Below, one piece after another: positions 1 through 7,949 of a DNA stretch of 64,000 nucleotides. Position numbers and translations under genes: made by a program. The DNA is from Paenibacillus phytohabitans (lineage in GTDB: Bacteria > Bacillota > Bacilli > Paenibacillales > Paenibacillaceae), in NCBI RefSeq assembly GCF_013141775.1, contig NZ_WHOB01000059.1:372001-436000 (forward strand). The letters are read 5' to 3'. Position 1 is the first letter of the stretch. Every line of letters starts with the position of its first letter. Under the pieces are notes generated by a model. The model saw only the letters and a program-made list of their open reading frames with translations, did not search any database and was not told the DNA's origin.

Positions 1-84
1 GTAGCCCAGCTGATCCAGCGTATCGGAGATAACCGCCGAATAGAGCGTTTCACACATCGTATCGAATAGCTTCTGATCGTCCAT
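1..84 (-). CDS. RraA-family protein, N-terminal 28 residues only (cut by window edge)
   Basis: An ATG at 82-84 on the minus strand opens a frame that runs off the left edge. The 28 visible residues (MDDQKLFDTMCETLYSAVIS... then DTLDQLGY) resemble the start of RraA-like / dimethylmenaquinone-methyltransferase-like proteins, which include 4-hydroxy-4-methyl-2-oxoglutarate aldolases; the SAVISDTLDQLGY stretch is the typical opening motif. A purine-rich stretch precedes the start. It lies 48 nt downstream of a Gfo/Idh gene on the same strand, so it probably belongs to the same sugar-oxidoreductase cluster. Family call rests on a short fragment; function is not determinable here. Confidence 0.55.
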   Translation of the reverse strand, partial: MDDQKLFDTMCETLYSAVISDTLDQLGY

Positions 85-132
85 TGTTCATCCCGCCTCT
101 TTAATGTGGTTACATACCTTCAAATCCCGGCA

Positions 133-1137
133 TTACCTGTGCAGCTTAACCGGTTGTCCTTCCTGTACGGAACGGTAAGCATTCAATGCGACCTCCGCCG
201 ATCTGAGACCATCCAGTCCGGTCACCGGTACCGGCGTGCCTTCCAGCAGTGCCTGCACGAATGCCTGCAGCATCAGTCCGTTCATATCGTCTCCCCAGAA
301 AGACCAGCTGCCTTTGCCGGATGCTCTGCCATACACATTGTTCTTCTGATTGAAGGCATCGATGGAGATGACTCCCTCTGTCCCGATGATCTGCAGGGTC
401 ACATCCCCCCAGGTGGGGAATCCGGGATTACGCGACCAGCTCGGGTCCAGAACGCCGAACACGCCATTCGCAAAAGTGACATGCACCATGCCGGAATCAT
501 CAATCGTCCGCTTGTGCTCAGGATCGAATAAGGTTCCCGCATAGGCATAGACCTGCTCGACCGGTGAGCCGGTGAACCAGTTCATCAGATCCATCACGTG
601 AACTGTATGATCCAGCACAGCGCCACCGCCCGAAAGTGAAGGCTCGGCGAACCACGCCGGACCCGGGAACGAGCCTCTGTTGGTTCCTTTAAAAGCTATA
701 ATCTCTCCGATCTCCCCCCTGTCAAACGCTTCCTTGGCCCGGACCACCGGGGTCAGAAACCGGCAGGGAAAAGCGGTCATCAGCTGGACCCCCTTGGCTT
801 CACAGCCTGCAATCATTCGCTCCATCTCCCCGGCAGAGAGGCCAAGCGGCTTCTCGCAGAGAACATGCTTGCCTGCTTCAGAAGCGGCAAGGGTATGCTC
901 CGCATGATGAACATTCTCCGAGCATATGATCACCGCATCTATCGACGCATCGGCCAGCAGTTCGCGGTAATCGCTGTAGTAAGGGATGGCATGGCGCATG
1001 GCCAATTCCTCTGTCCGCTCCGGCACGGGATCAGCGATTCCGCCTACCGTCACCTCCGGCATCTGCTGAAGACAGGCCAGATAATCATAGGCATGGGCAT
1101 GGGCGAAGCTGAGCATTCCCACATTGAGACGTCTCAT
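133..1137 (-). CDS. Gfo/Idh/MocA family oxidoreductase (third of three)
   Basis: This is a 334-residue protein of normal length for NAD(P)-dependent Gfo/Idh/MocA sugar or cyclitol dehydrogenases. The N-terminal Rossmann region is atypical, with GMLSFAHAHAYDY in place of the usual GxGxxG glycine motif. The catalytic-type CEKP motif (HVLCEKPLGLS) is at about residues 91-101, and the DHTVHVMD segment around residue 178 carries the conserved Asp/His region of the C-terminal half. The start ATG overlaps the stop of the upstream Gfo/Idh gene by 4 nt (ATGA), so translation is likely coupled. It is the last complete gene before an RraA-like gene. The altered glycine motif suggests a changed cofactor pocket. 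Substrate unknown; a sugar or polyol oxidation or reduction step is inferred from family and neighbours. Confidence 0.85.
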   Translation of the reverse strand: MRRLNVGMLSFAHAHAYDYLACLQQMPEVTVGGIADPVPERTEELAMRHAIPYYSDYRELLADASIDAVIICSENVHHAEHTLAASEAGKHVLCEKPLGLSAGEMERMIAGCEAKGVQLMTAFPCRFLTPVVRAKEAFDRGEIGEIIAFKGTNRGSFPGPAWFAEPSLSGGGAVLDHTVHVMDLMNWFTGSPVEQVYAYAGTLFDPEHKRTIDDSGMVHVTFANGVFGVLDPSWSRNPGFPTWGDVTLQIIGTEGVISIDAFNQKNNVYGRASGKGSWSFWGDDMNGLMLQAFVQALLEGTPVPVTGLDGLRSAEVALNAYRSVQEGQPVKLHR

Positions 1138-2135
1138 AGAATCCCTCCTTTGGCATCGAGCTTAACGGGAAGTCCGGTTGCCCCTGAGCTCACGGCAGCT
1201 TCCGCCCAGCGTACAGCCTGAACGGCATCTTCGGCCGTGACCTTAGGCTCCGCACCACTGGCAATGCACCGCAGGAAATGCTCCAGCTCTTCATAGTAGG
1301 GGTCTTTCAGCAGCACGCTTGCCGGGGTCTCCACGAACCCCGGAGCAGACCCCGAGGCAGCTGCCCGCCGGACATGCACACTCTCCCCGTCCGGGGTTCC
1401 GCCCGAGATAATGACGTCCGCACCGGCATATTCAAACGCAGTATGAAACGCGCCAGGATACCCCCAGAAGGCCTCCAGTTGGGCAAGGGTTCCGTTCCCG
1501 AAGCGGAAGGTCGCGGAAGCATAATTCATCGTCTCCGTCCGATGCTCGAAGGCATATACCTCCTCCGCTTCACCAAAGGTCCCGCGGATATAGTCGATAT
1601 CGTGAATCATCAGATCCACAATCACGCCGCCGCTCAGTGCCGGGTCGCGGAACCATTCCTGAACCTGGCCGGGATGCGAGCCTGCTCTCTTGGCATGGTA
1701 GATGCCTCCCCTGCCTCCACCATGCTGCCTGATCCCTTCCGCAAGCTGGCTGTAGGCGGGGAAGAAGCGGACCACATGTCCGACAAATAACCGGACACCT
1801 TTACCGTTACAGTAACGGACCGCCTCCTCGGCTTCCGCGGAGGTCAGCGCCAGCGGCTTCTCGCAGATCACATGTGCACCGTAGTCCGCTGCCAGCCGTA
1901 CCATGGGCACATGCAGATAGGTGGGTACAGCTATACTGACCACCTCCGGTTTCTCCCGTTCGAGCATTTCCTGTGCCGACAGGTAATACTTCACACCTGC
2001 CAGCAATCCAAGCCTCTCGGCTGCTTCCCCGTTGATATCGCATACCGCGATAAGCTGAGCCTCAGGCATGGACATATATCTGTCCGCATGAATGTTCCCC
2101 ATCCCGCCGCAGCCGATCACTGCTGTCTTGATCAT
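1134..2135 (-). CDS. Gfo/Idh/MocA family oxidoreductase (second of three)
   Basis: This 333-residue protein is the most canonical of the three relatives in this cluster. It starts with a classic Rossmann motif (AVIGCGGMGNIHADRY), has the CEKPLALT motif near residues 92-100, and has DLMIHDIDYI around residue 174, which carries the conserved Asp and His of the family. It is expected to be a cytoplasmic NAD(P)-dependent sugar or inositol-type dehydrogenase. The stop overlaps the start of the next Gfo/Idh gene. A 79-nt gap separates it from the upstream Gfo/Idh gene, compatible with one transcript. Three paralogous oxidoreductases in tandem suggest successive oxidation and reduction steps on one sugar skeleton, which is an inference. 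Confidence 0.9.
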   Translation of the reverse strand: MIKTAVIGCGGMGNIHADRYMSMPEAQLIAVCDINGEAAERLGLLAGVKYYLSAQEMLEREKPEVVSIAVPTYLHVPMVRLAADYGAHVICEKPLALTSAEAEEAVRYCNGKGVRLFVGHVVRFFPAYSQLAEGIRQHGGGRGGIYHAKRAGSHPGQVQEWFRDPALSGGVIVDLMIHDIDYIRGTFGEAEEVYAFEHRTETMNYASATFRFGNGTLAQLEAFWGYPGAFHTAFEYAGADVIISGGTPDGESVHVRRAAASGSAPGFVETPASVLLKDPYYEELEHFLRCIASGAEPKVTAEDAVQAVRWAEAAVSSGATGLPVKLDAKGGIL

Positions 2136-2214
2136 TCCGTTTCTCCCCTTTCCGAATGTAACTCCTTATTACAAAAGAACAGCCTGTCCGTATCATCGGG
2201 TACGATTAAGCTCC

Positions 2215-3120
2215 TTACAGAAGCACAGTCTGCCCCGTTACTCTGCTCTCATTAGCCGCTTCCAGAAAGCGGATCAGCTCCAGCGTAACCGCCGGGCTTA
2301 CGGGCGGAGGCGCTCCACCCGCCATCAACAGAAACTGCCTCAGCAGATTCTGATGGCCTGCTTCATAGTGCCCGCCCAGCGCATTCACTGCTATGCTGCC
2401 CCGTTCCCTGTGCAGCACAGCAGTGAAATCCGGGCCGCCCGTCCGGTTGCCGCGCAGAGTTCCGATCCGGCCGTCACTCCACTGCCCGACTGCCCATTCC
2501 TGGACTTCATTACTTAGGGCTCTCACTGATATGCAGCCTCTGCCAAGTGCCGCGTACAGCATCTCTGCGGTATGAATGCCGTACCAGAATAATCCCGGCT
2601 GGGTTGGCTGCAGCTCGAACGGGCCGCAGCAATCTGCCCCTACGATGGAGCCTGCACTCTCATCCTTAAGTGCCGCATGCAGCGGGCCGCCGAACCGGAC
2701 CATCGAGCTGGAGAAAACGGGTGTCCCGTAGCTTGCTGCAAGCTCCATGATGTCCCGGGCATCGGCGCTGGTGACCGCAAGCGGTTTGTCGATGAACACC
2801 GGCTTGCCGTAGGGTGCCAGAACCGCGAACTGTTCACGGTGTACTCTTCCGTCTACAGAAGTCAGCAGGACCGCATCTGCTCTCTCGGCTACTTCAGCAA
2901 TGGAAGACACCAGCTCGACACCGTAGTGCTCCTGCAGCTCCCTGCTGATCGCTTCCACCCGTGAGGCGCTTAACGGGAAATCCGCCGAGCCTCCGGCATA
3001 CCCGCAAGTCAGCCTCCCGCCGGGTACATGCAGCGGATGGGACGCATGGTTCAGCAGCGAAGCATAGATTCTGCTGTGTGAGGTATCTATACCCACCATA
3101 CCAATGTTCAGCTCTTTCAA
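2215..3120 (-). CDS. Gfo/Idh/MocA-like oxidoreductase, divergent (first of three)
   Basis: This 301-residue protein has Gfo/Idh/MocA-like organisation with a divergent N-terminus: NIGMVGIDTSHSRIYASLLN instead of GxGxxG. The usual EKP motif reads FIDKPLAVT (Asp in place of Glu) and a GIHTAEMLYAALG helix carries the likely catalytic His. Such TSHS-type members form a recognised divergent branch of the family, and their substrates are mostly unknown. It begins the three-oxidoreductase run and is preceded by a 707-nt non-coding stretch, so it could have its own promoter instead of depending on the transporter promoter upstream. Function beyond a probable NAD(P)-dependent oxidoreductase is not claimed. 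Confidence 0.8.
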   Translation of the reverse strand: MKELNIGMVGIDTSHSRIYASLLNHASHPLHVPGGRLTCGYAGGSADFPLSASRVEAISRELQEHYGVELVSSIAEVAERADAVLLTSVDGRVHREQFAVLAPYGKPVFIDKPLAVTSADARDIMELAASYGTPVFSSSMVRFGGPLHAALKDESAGSIVGADCCGPFELQPTQPGLFWYGIHTAEMLYAALGRGCISVRALSNEVQEWAVGQWSDGRIGTLRGNRTGGPDFTAVLHRERGSIAVNALGGHYEAGHQNLLRQFLLMAGGAPPPVSPAVTLELIRFLEAANESRVTGQTVLL

Positions 3121-3213
3121 CTCTGCACCTCCACCCCGCGTAGACTTGGGTTAACTAGTACTTGCAGCAACTGATGTGTTCTGTTCCAAATGGATGTTCA
3201 GGGATAGTTGTAT

Positions 3214-3400
3214 ATAGTTGTATAATGTACAATTAAAAACACCGAAAAGAGAGGCTGGCCTCTTATAACTGCATTCTGTACAACTAAATTTGTTCGAATG
3301 AGCCAAAACCAAGGTAGCGAGGCAGATTAGTTGTACGAAATACAACTAAACGGATTATTGGCTGAAAATCAGGCGTTTTAGTTGTACAAAGTGCAATTAA
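3214..3400. repeat. Phased palindrome cluster 1 (four 23-nt sites)
   Basis: Four 23-nt sites with a 9-5-9 layout lie at 3214-3236, 3265-3287, 3327-3349 and 3378-3400. The best is a perfect inverted repeat, TTAGTTGTA-N5-TACAACTAA. The other three are degenerate versions that keep GTTGTA and/or TACAA. Start-to-start distances are 51, 62 and 51 nt. The inter-site segments are 28, 39 and 28 nt and differ from one another. Related clusters occur at 19297-19483 and 56269-56446. Confidence 0.85.
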
Positions 3401-3402
3401 GC

Positions 3403-3528
3403 CTACCGCCTACCATTTACCGTTTACAGCTTACCGCCTACCGTCTACCGTTTATCGTTTACCGTTTACCATTTACCGTCTACCGTCTACCGTCTACCGT
3501 CTACCGTTTACCGTTTACCATTTACCGC
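3403..3528. repeat. Heptamer tandem array, 18 units of YTACCRY
   Basis: The stretch reads as 18 consecutive 7-nt units such as CTACCGT, TTACCGT and TTACCAT, exactly 126 nt with no phase break. Substitutions sit mainly at the first, sixth and seventh positions, with single exceptions (TTACAGC, TTATCGT). It begins two bases after the last palindrome of cluster 1. No protein with credible composition is encoded in any frame. Confidence 0.9.
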
Positions 3529-3827
3529 AAACGCCTAGGCATTTACCGTAATCGGGTCATGGGTTGCCGTGACTCCAAAGAATATTTGGCCCTCCGGCCG
3601 CTGCCCGTCCCCAGGTTTCTTGATCTAATCCGCTGTTCGCAGTGGAATTTCTCAGACAGCTTATGCTTCCGATGCTAACTTTCCTATGGATAGCTTTCAG
3701 GCGGATGCTACCTTCATACAGTTCCAGTTCAAATTTCCCATCCGCTGCTTTTTCCAGTCCGTATATTATTAAGTTCAATCTATATAGCAGTTAATGAACG
3801 CCCCCTTGTGCCTGCGGACAATGAAGA

Positions 3828-4892
3828 TTAACTGTGGTATGCACGCTCCCTTACGTAACGTTCCAGCAGCGCCATGTATGCTTTTCCAACCTCTTCAATG
3901 CTGTACACCGTTCTTGCCTTCTGCTCGCCCAAGATCATCAAGCGTTCCCGCAGGGCGTTCTGTTCGAGCAGCAGGGCCACACGCCGGACACATTCCTCTT
4001 CATTTCCGGAAGCATACAGCGATACACTCAGCTCATCGTCCAGCAGCTCAGGCAACGCTCCGACCTCCGGCACGACAACCGGACACCGGCAGGCCATCGC
4101 CTCCAGGACGGTCATCCCGAAGGATTCATTGCTGGTAGTACTGACATACACCCCGCCACTCCCGGCAACCGCTGAATAATAATGGTGTATCTCTTCATAA
4201 TCCACTTTGGGCAGCCACTCAAAATTCCGGATTCCCAGCTCCTGCACTCTCGCCCGGAGTTTGCCGGTAATTTCTTCGGGAGCGGTGTAACCGCCGACAA
4301 GCAGGAACAGCAGGTCCGGGAATTGCGCATTCAGCCTGCCTGCTATGTTCATGAAGGACTCCCAGTTTTTATGCCGGTCCAGCTTGCCTACCCACAGAAT
4401 GGTAGGCGGCCGCTCGCCAGAGAGGGGTTCGTATTTGAATAATTCCGTATCCAGGCAGTTATTGATATGACAAGCATCTGTAATCCCGATTCCCTCCAGC
4501 ATTTCCTTCATATACGCAGAGGGTGTGATGACATAGTGAAAGGGCAGGGTATCCCTGGATTCAGCCAGCTTCCGCAAGGGCTCTTCATAGGTGGTGTGCA
4601 CCTCGTGAATGATCAGCTTCCGTTCTTCCGCCGGGCCCAGCGCTTCATACAGCTCATAGGTATCAATGGTGATGATTACGTCAAAGTCATGCACCTTAAT
4701 GTAGCTCCTGATTTCATCAGTTGTTCCGAGGATACGGACATTCGCATAGCCTTCAAAAGCGCCGGCTCCGCCGTAGTCCTCAAGAAAAGCAAAATGCACC
4801 TCCGCACGGCCCCGCAGAAACTTAAGCCTGTTCGCCAGCTGCGTGGTGACTCCGCCCAGCAGGCAAAATTTATAGAAATATAGGATTTTCAT
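3828..4892 (-). CDS. GT4-type glycosyltransferase (GT-B fold)
   Basis: This 354-residue protein opens with a Lys/Gly-rich donor-side motif (MKILYFYKFCLLGGVTTQL). The C-terminal nucleotide-sugar domain has ILWVGKLDRHKNWE at 165-178 and the retaining GT4 signature NESFGMTVLEAM with the EX7E pair at E256 and E264. It is expected to be a cytoplasmic or membrane-peripheral retaining glycosyltransferase that uses a nucleotide-sugar donor. Its start overlaps the stop of the beta-propeller gene by 4 nt, so the two are translationally coupled. A glycosyltransferase in an otherwise transport and oxidoreductase cluster is unusual and hints at glycoside formation instead of simple catabolism. Acceptor and donor cannot be predicted. 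Confidence 0.88.
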   Translation of the reverse strand: MKILYFYKFCLLGGVTTQLANRLKFLRGRAEVHFAFLEDYGGAGAFEGYANVRILGTTDEIRSYIKVHDFDVIITIDTYELYEALGPAEERKLIIHEVHTTYEEPLRKLAESRDTLPFHYVITPSAYMKEMLEGIGITDACHINNCLDTELFKYEPLSGERPPTILWVGKLDRHKNWESFMNIAGRLNAQFPDLLFLLVGGYTAPEEITGKLRARVQELGIRNFEWLPKVDYEEIHHYYSAVAGSGGVYVSTTSNESFGMTVLEAMACRCPVVVPEVGALPELLDDELSVSLYASGNEEECVRRVALLLEQNALRERLMILGEQKARTVYSIEEVGKAYMALLERYVRERAYHS

Positions 4893-6781
4893 GATTTCTC
4901 CTGACTTGCCGCCAAGGCCTGCATCCGGTACAGCGCGGTTGTTCTGGCAAAAAACAGTCCGCCTTCGACGTCCACCGCAAGCAGCCGGGCATCGTCGTCC
5001 AGCACCTCAAGCCTGCCCTGGCGCACATCATATTGGAACAGTGTGTTCATTGCGGTCCCGTACAATATGCCTTCCCTGTACAGCAGCTCGTTGCCTCCCC
5101 GCCAGAAGTGGGTCATTCCTTCCCAATCCGCCGGACATACCGGAATCGTCCTTTCAGTCTCCAGCGTTAGCGGATTAAACAGGAAAAGCAGCCCTGCAGT
5201 GAGTCCCCATACCTTGCCCTCATCATCCAGCGCCAGCGCCGGGATGGCCTTTTCACCCGGTACCGGAACGCCCTCCCACACCTTGCGGCGGCTGTTCACA
5301 TCCCAGATCATCAGGGACGCTTCCGTCCGCTCCGGCGCTATGCCGAGCCCTCCCCAGACAGAGCCTCCGGCGAACAAAAGGTCTTCACTTGCAGCCAGTG
5401 ACACGATGCTCTGCTGCGGCAGCAGCCCCCTGAATACTTCACGCGCCCCAGTTTCTGGATGCAACAGGGTTAACGCACCTCCATGACGGCCGTAGGACGG
5501 TACGGTTCCGATAGCCAATTCTTCTCCTGCCCGGGTCCAGGCAAAAGCACGGTCCTGTTCTTCGCCTTGCAGGGAGAAAGCCAGCCTGGGATTAAGGCCG
5601 GGATTCCATTCCCGTGACGGGTCATAGGCGAAGATATTCGCTTTGGGGTACACTCCCAGATACATAATGCCGCCGGCTTCCATCATGCCCTCGATCTGCC
5701 CGATCCCCCGGCGGGAAACGATTTCCGAGGTGGCCGGATCGTAACTGGCCAATCCCCCGGCGAAATAACCGCCGGTATACAGCTTCCCTTCCGGCCCCCA
5801 GGCCAGGGACTGCAGGTGAACCGGCTGCCCCTGCAGCATGAAATCCATGACCGTGTGCCGATCATGCTCCGGATCATATATCCAGCAGGTCCCGTCCCTG
5901 TGCACACCTGCCAGGCAGCTGCCCTGCGGATTCAGCGGATGGCCCTCCAGCCAGCCGTAGTCTCCTGCCGGTTCCGGCATGTCAAATGAAGTAGGGGTAA
6001 GCACGCCCGTTGCCAATGCATAACGCTGCAGAACATCATCCTTGATGAAATAGATGTTCCCGTGACGGTCAGGCGGCGACACACTGAGTCCACTTACATG
6101 ATCGATAGAATTCTCCCACCGGCGCAGCTTCAGATCATAGATATACAATCTCGAACTCGGTGTTATCCGAATTATCAGCTTCCCGTGTACAATATTCAGA
6201 TCATACACCAGCTGCTCTGTGCGGCTCTCTTCCGGCAGACTGATCTCAGTCCGTTCACCTGTCTCTGTGTCCAGTTCCACAATATGCGGACACCGGGTTC
6301 CGGCCCCCACGTACAGCTTGCCCTTCCAGGCTTGCATGCACCGGGCGTATTGCTCCCCGTCTACCATGACACCGTAATCTCTGAACTGTCCCGTGGACGG
6401 GTTATATCGAAAGACTTTGCCGCCGGGATAGCAGCCTCCATAGATGTTGCCTGCGTTGTCGGCGGCAAGCCGCCAGGTGTAGAATTCGCCTGGAATCATC
6501 TCCCCCAGGTTCTCGATGCCCTGTTCATGCGTAAATCTGTAGAGAATCCCGCTGCCGCCGATGTAGATTCCGCTGGCCGCCGCAACCACTCCCCAGCAAT
6601 GATCCGAGCCTTCCAGCGCGAATTGCTGCACCGGCTCGGTACCAGCAGGATCAAGTACAAACAGCATGCAGGGACTGCCGGAGGATACGGCATAGATCCG
6701 GTCTTGCCCCTGCCGCTTGCCATAGGCCGATGCCCATACCGCAAGCCCGTTCAGCGGCTCGCCGATCCGCAGCGCCTCCAT
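4889..6781 (-). CDS. Cytoplasmic WD40/NHL-like beta-propeller protein, function unknown
   Basis: This 630-residue protein has no signal peptide or membrane segment. Many segments follow a propeller-blade pattern such as G-KLYVGAG, GNIYGGCYPGGKVFRYNPSTG, GKLYTGGYFAGGLASYDPATS and DLLFAGGSVWGGLG, enough for two propellers or one large one. The blades resemble WD40/NHL/SMP-30-like or PQQ-like repeats, but I cannot place it in a named family. It lies 2 nt from the MDR dehydrogenase and overlaps the GT4 start by 4 nt, so it is made together with them. Possible roles are a sugar-processing lyase or lactonase or a scaffold; none is supported by a visible catalytic signature. Confidence 0.75.
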   Translation of the reverse strand: MEALRIGEPLNGLAVWASAYGKRQGQDRIYAVSSGSPCMLFVLDPAGTEPVQQFALEGSDHCWGVVAAASGIYIGGSGILYRFTHEQGIENLGEMIPGEFYTWRLAADNAGNIYGGCYPGGKVFRYNPSTGQFRDYGVMVDGEQYARCMQAWKGKLYVGAGTRCPHIVELDTETGERTEISLPEESRTEQLVYDLNIVHGKLIIRITPSSRLYIYDLKLRRWENSIDHVSGLSVSPPDRHGNIYFIKDDVLQRYALATGVLTPTSFDMPEPAGDYGWLEGHPLNPQGSCLAGVHRDGTCWIYDPEHDRHTVMDFMLQGQPVHLQSLAWGPEGKLYTGGYFAGGLASYDPATSEIVSRRGIGQIEGMMEAGGIMYLGVYPKANIFAYDPSREWNPGLNPRLAFSLQGEEQDRAFAWTRAGEELAIGTVPSYGRHGGALTLLHPETGAREVFRGLLPQQSIVSLAASEDLLFAGGSVWGGLGIAPERTEASLMIWDVNSRRKVWEGVPVPGEKAIPALALDDEGKVWGLTAGLLFLFNPLTLETERTIPVCPADWEGMTHFWRGGNELLYREGILYGTAMNTLFQYDVRQGRLEVLDDDARLLAVDVEGGLFFARTTALYRMQALAASQEKS

Positions 6782-6783
6782 GA

Positions 6784-7839
6784 TTATTGCCCCTCCCGGG
6801 CTTGGGCTGCAGCAGGCTCGGCCTCCTGAACACCGGTTACAGGATAAGCAAGCACCGCCCCCAGCAGCTCTGCCGGAGATTGTGCATACTGTAAGAACGC
6901 ATCGGCTGAACGCTCCAGGGGGAACACCTTGCTGATCAGCGGTCCTACCTGAATATCGCCTTCAGCGATCAGCCGGATGTATTCCGCCATGTTGCGTCCT
7001 TCGGTCCAGCGGACGTAGCCGTAAGGATAATCAATCCCTTGCTTTTCATAGACAGGATCGTAACGGCCCGGACCGCCTGCTCTGGAGATCAGTACCTGCG
7101 CTTCCTTCCCGAACATCAGCTCCCGCGAGAAGTCCGCCTTCACATCTCCCACCAGCAGCACCTTCCCCTGGTTCCTCACCCATTCCAGCGCCTGATCGAC
7201 AAGCCCGCCGGATTTGCCCCCGGCACAGATCATTACGGCATCCGCTCCCATTCCCGCCGTCAATTGTTCCAGATGCGAGCTGACCTGCTCCGGACTCACT
7301 GCAATGTGGCGGATGCCCAGGCTCTCAGCGACGCTGCAGCGCGCTTCAAGCAGATCATAGACGATGACCCGGCAGCCGGCAGCCCTGGCAATTTGCGCAA
7401 TCAGCTGGCCGAGAATCCCTGCTCCAATCAGTACCAGCGTCTCGCCGAACTGCAGGTCAGCCTGCCTTACGGCATGCACTGCGATGGCTCCAAGACCCAC
7501 CGTTGATGCTTCCACCGGACTGACATGCTCCGGAACCGGCACCATGAGATGCTGTGGCATCAGCAGCCATTCCGCGTGTTTCGCATAAGGTCCCCCGTAA
7601 CAGGCCACCCGCTGACCAACTGGCCAATGCTCCATTCCCTGTCCCCGGGACCGGATGATCCCTACTGCACTATATCCGAGAACTATGGGTTTCGGGCGGT
7701 GAGCACCATTCATCATCATTTCTGTTCCGGGACTGATGGCCGAATATTCTGTCTCAACGAGCACGAATCCGTCCTCCAGCACCGGAGCGGGAATCTCAGC
7801 CACGTTAATTTCACCATTCTGGGATAGTACCGCCTTCAT
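6784..7839 (-). CDS. MDR-superfamily dehydrogenase lacking the usual zinc ligands
   Basis: This 351-residue medium-chain dehydrogenase/reductase has an N-terminal GroES-like domain, GQRVACYGGPYAKHAEW at 75-91, and a Rossmann motif LVLIGAGILGQLIAQIA at 135-151. At the position of the usual catalytic Cys it reads EYSAISPGTE (31-40). The usual GHE segment reads LGYSAVG (54-60), so the Cys and His zinc ligands are absent. This SAISPGTE-type branch is known in sugar-alcohol and bacteriochlorophyllide-like dehydrogenases with altered metal sites. It lies between the transporter permease and the propeller gene on the same strand. NAD(P)-dependent oxidation of a polyol or sugar is likely; the substrate is unknown. 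Confidence 0.88.
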   Translation of the reverse strand: MKAVLSQNGEINVAEIPAPVLEDGFVLVETEYSAISPGTEMMMNGAHRPKPIVLGYSAVGIIRSRGQGMEHWPVGQRVACYGGPYAKHAEWLLMPQHLMVPVPEHVSPVEASTVGLGAIAVHAVRQADLQFGETLVLIGAGILGQLIAQIARAAGCRVIVYDLLEARCSVAESLGIRHIAVSPEQVSSHLEQLTAGMGADAVMICAGGKSGGLVDQALEWVRNQGKVLLVGDVKADFSRELMFGKEAQVLISRAGGPGRYDPVYEKQGIDYPYGYVRWTEGRNMAEYIRLIAEGDIQVGPLISKVFPLERSADAFLQYAQSPAELLGAVLAYPVTGVQEAEPAAAQAREGQ

Positions 7840-7949
7840 ATAGCCTCTCTCCTCCCGACTGCTTCGCGCAGATTACGGTGCGAATGTTGTTTTCTCTATT
7901 TATGCTCTGTTTTTGCCCTGTTTCTGCTCTGTTTCTCTCTCTTGTCCGC

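Larger units (their letters stand above)
3121..3827. other. 707-nt non-coding stretch with phased palindromes and a heptamer array
   Basis: No convincing gene lies here. It splits the cluster into a transporter half and an oxidoreductase half. It contains four 23-nt palindromic sites (3214-3400) and an 18-unit heptamer repeat (3403-3528). A 73-codon open frame at 3557-3778 on the minus strand has no clear ribosome binding site or recognisable domain. I see no clear rho-independent terminator after the GT4 gene. Confidence 0.7.

Noticed and set aside
3557..3778. 73-codon minus-strand open frame
   Set aside because: No good ribosome site, no recognisable domain and mixed composition; it may be a relic of an intergenic repeat. 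Not listed as a gene.
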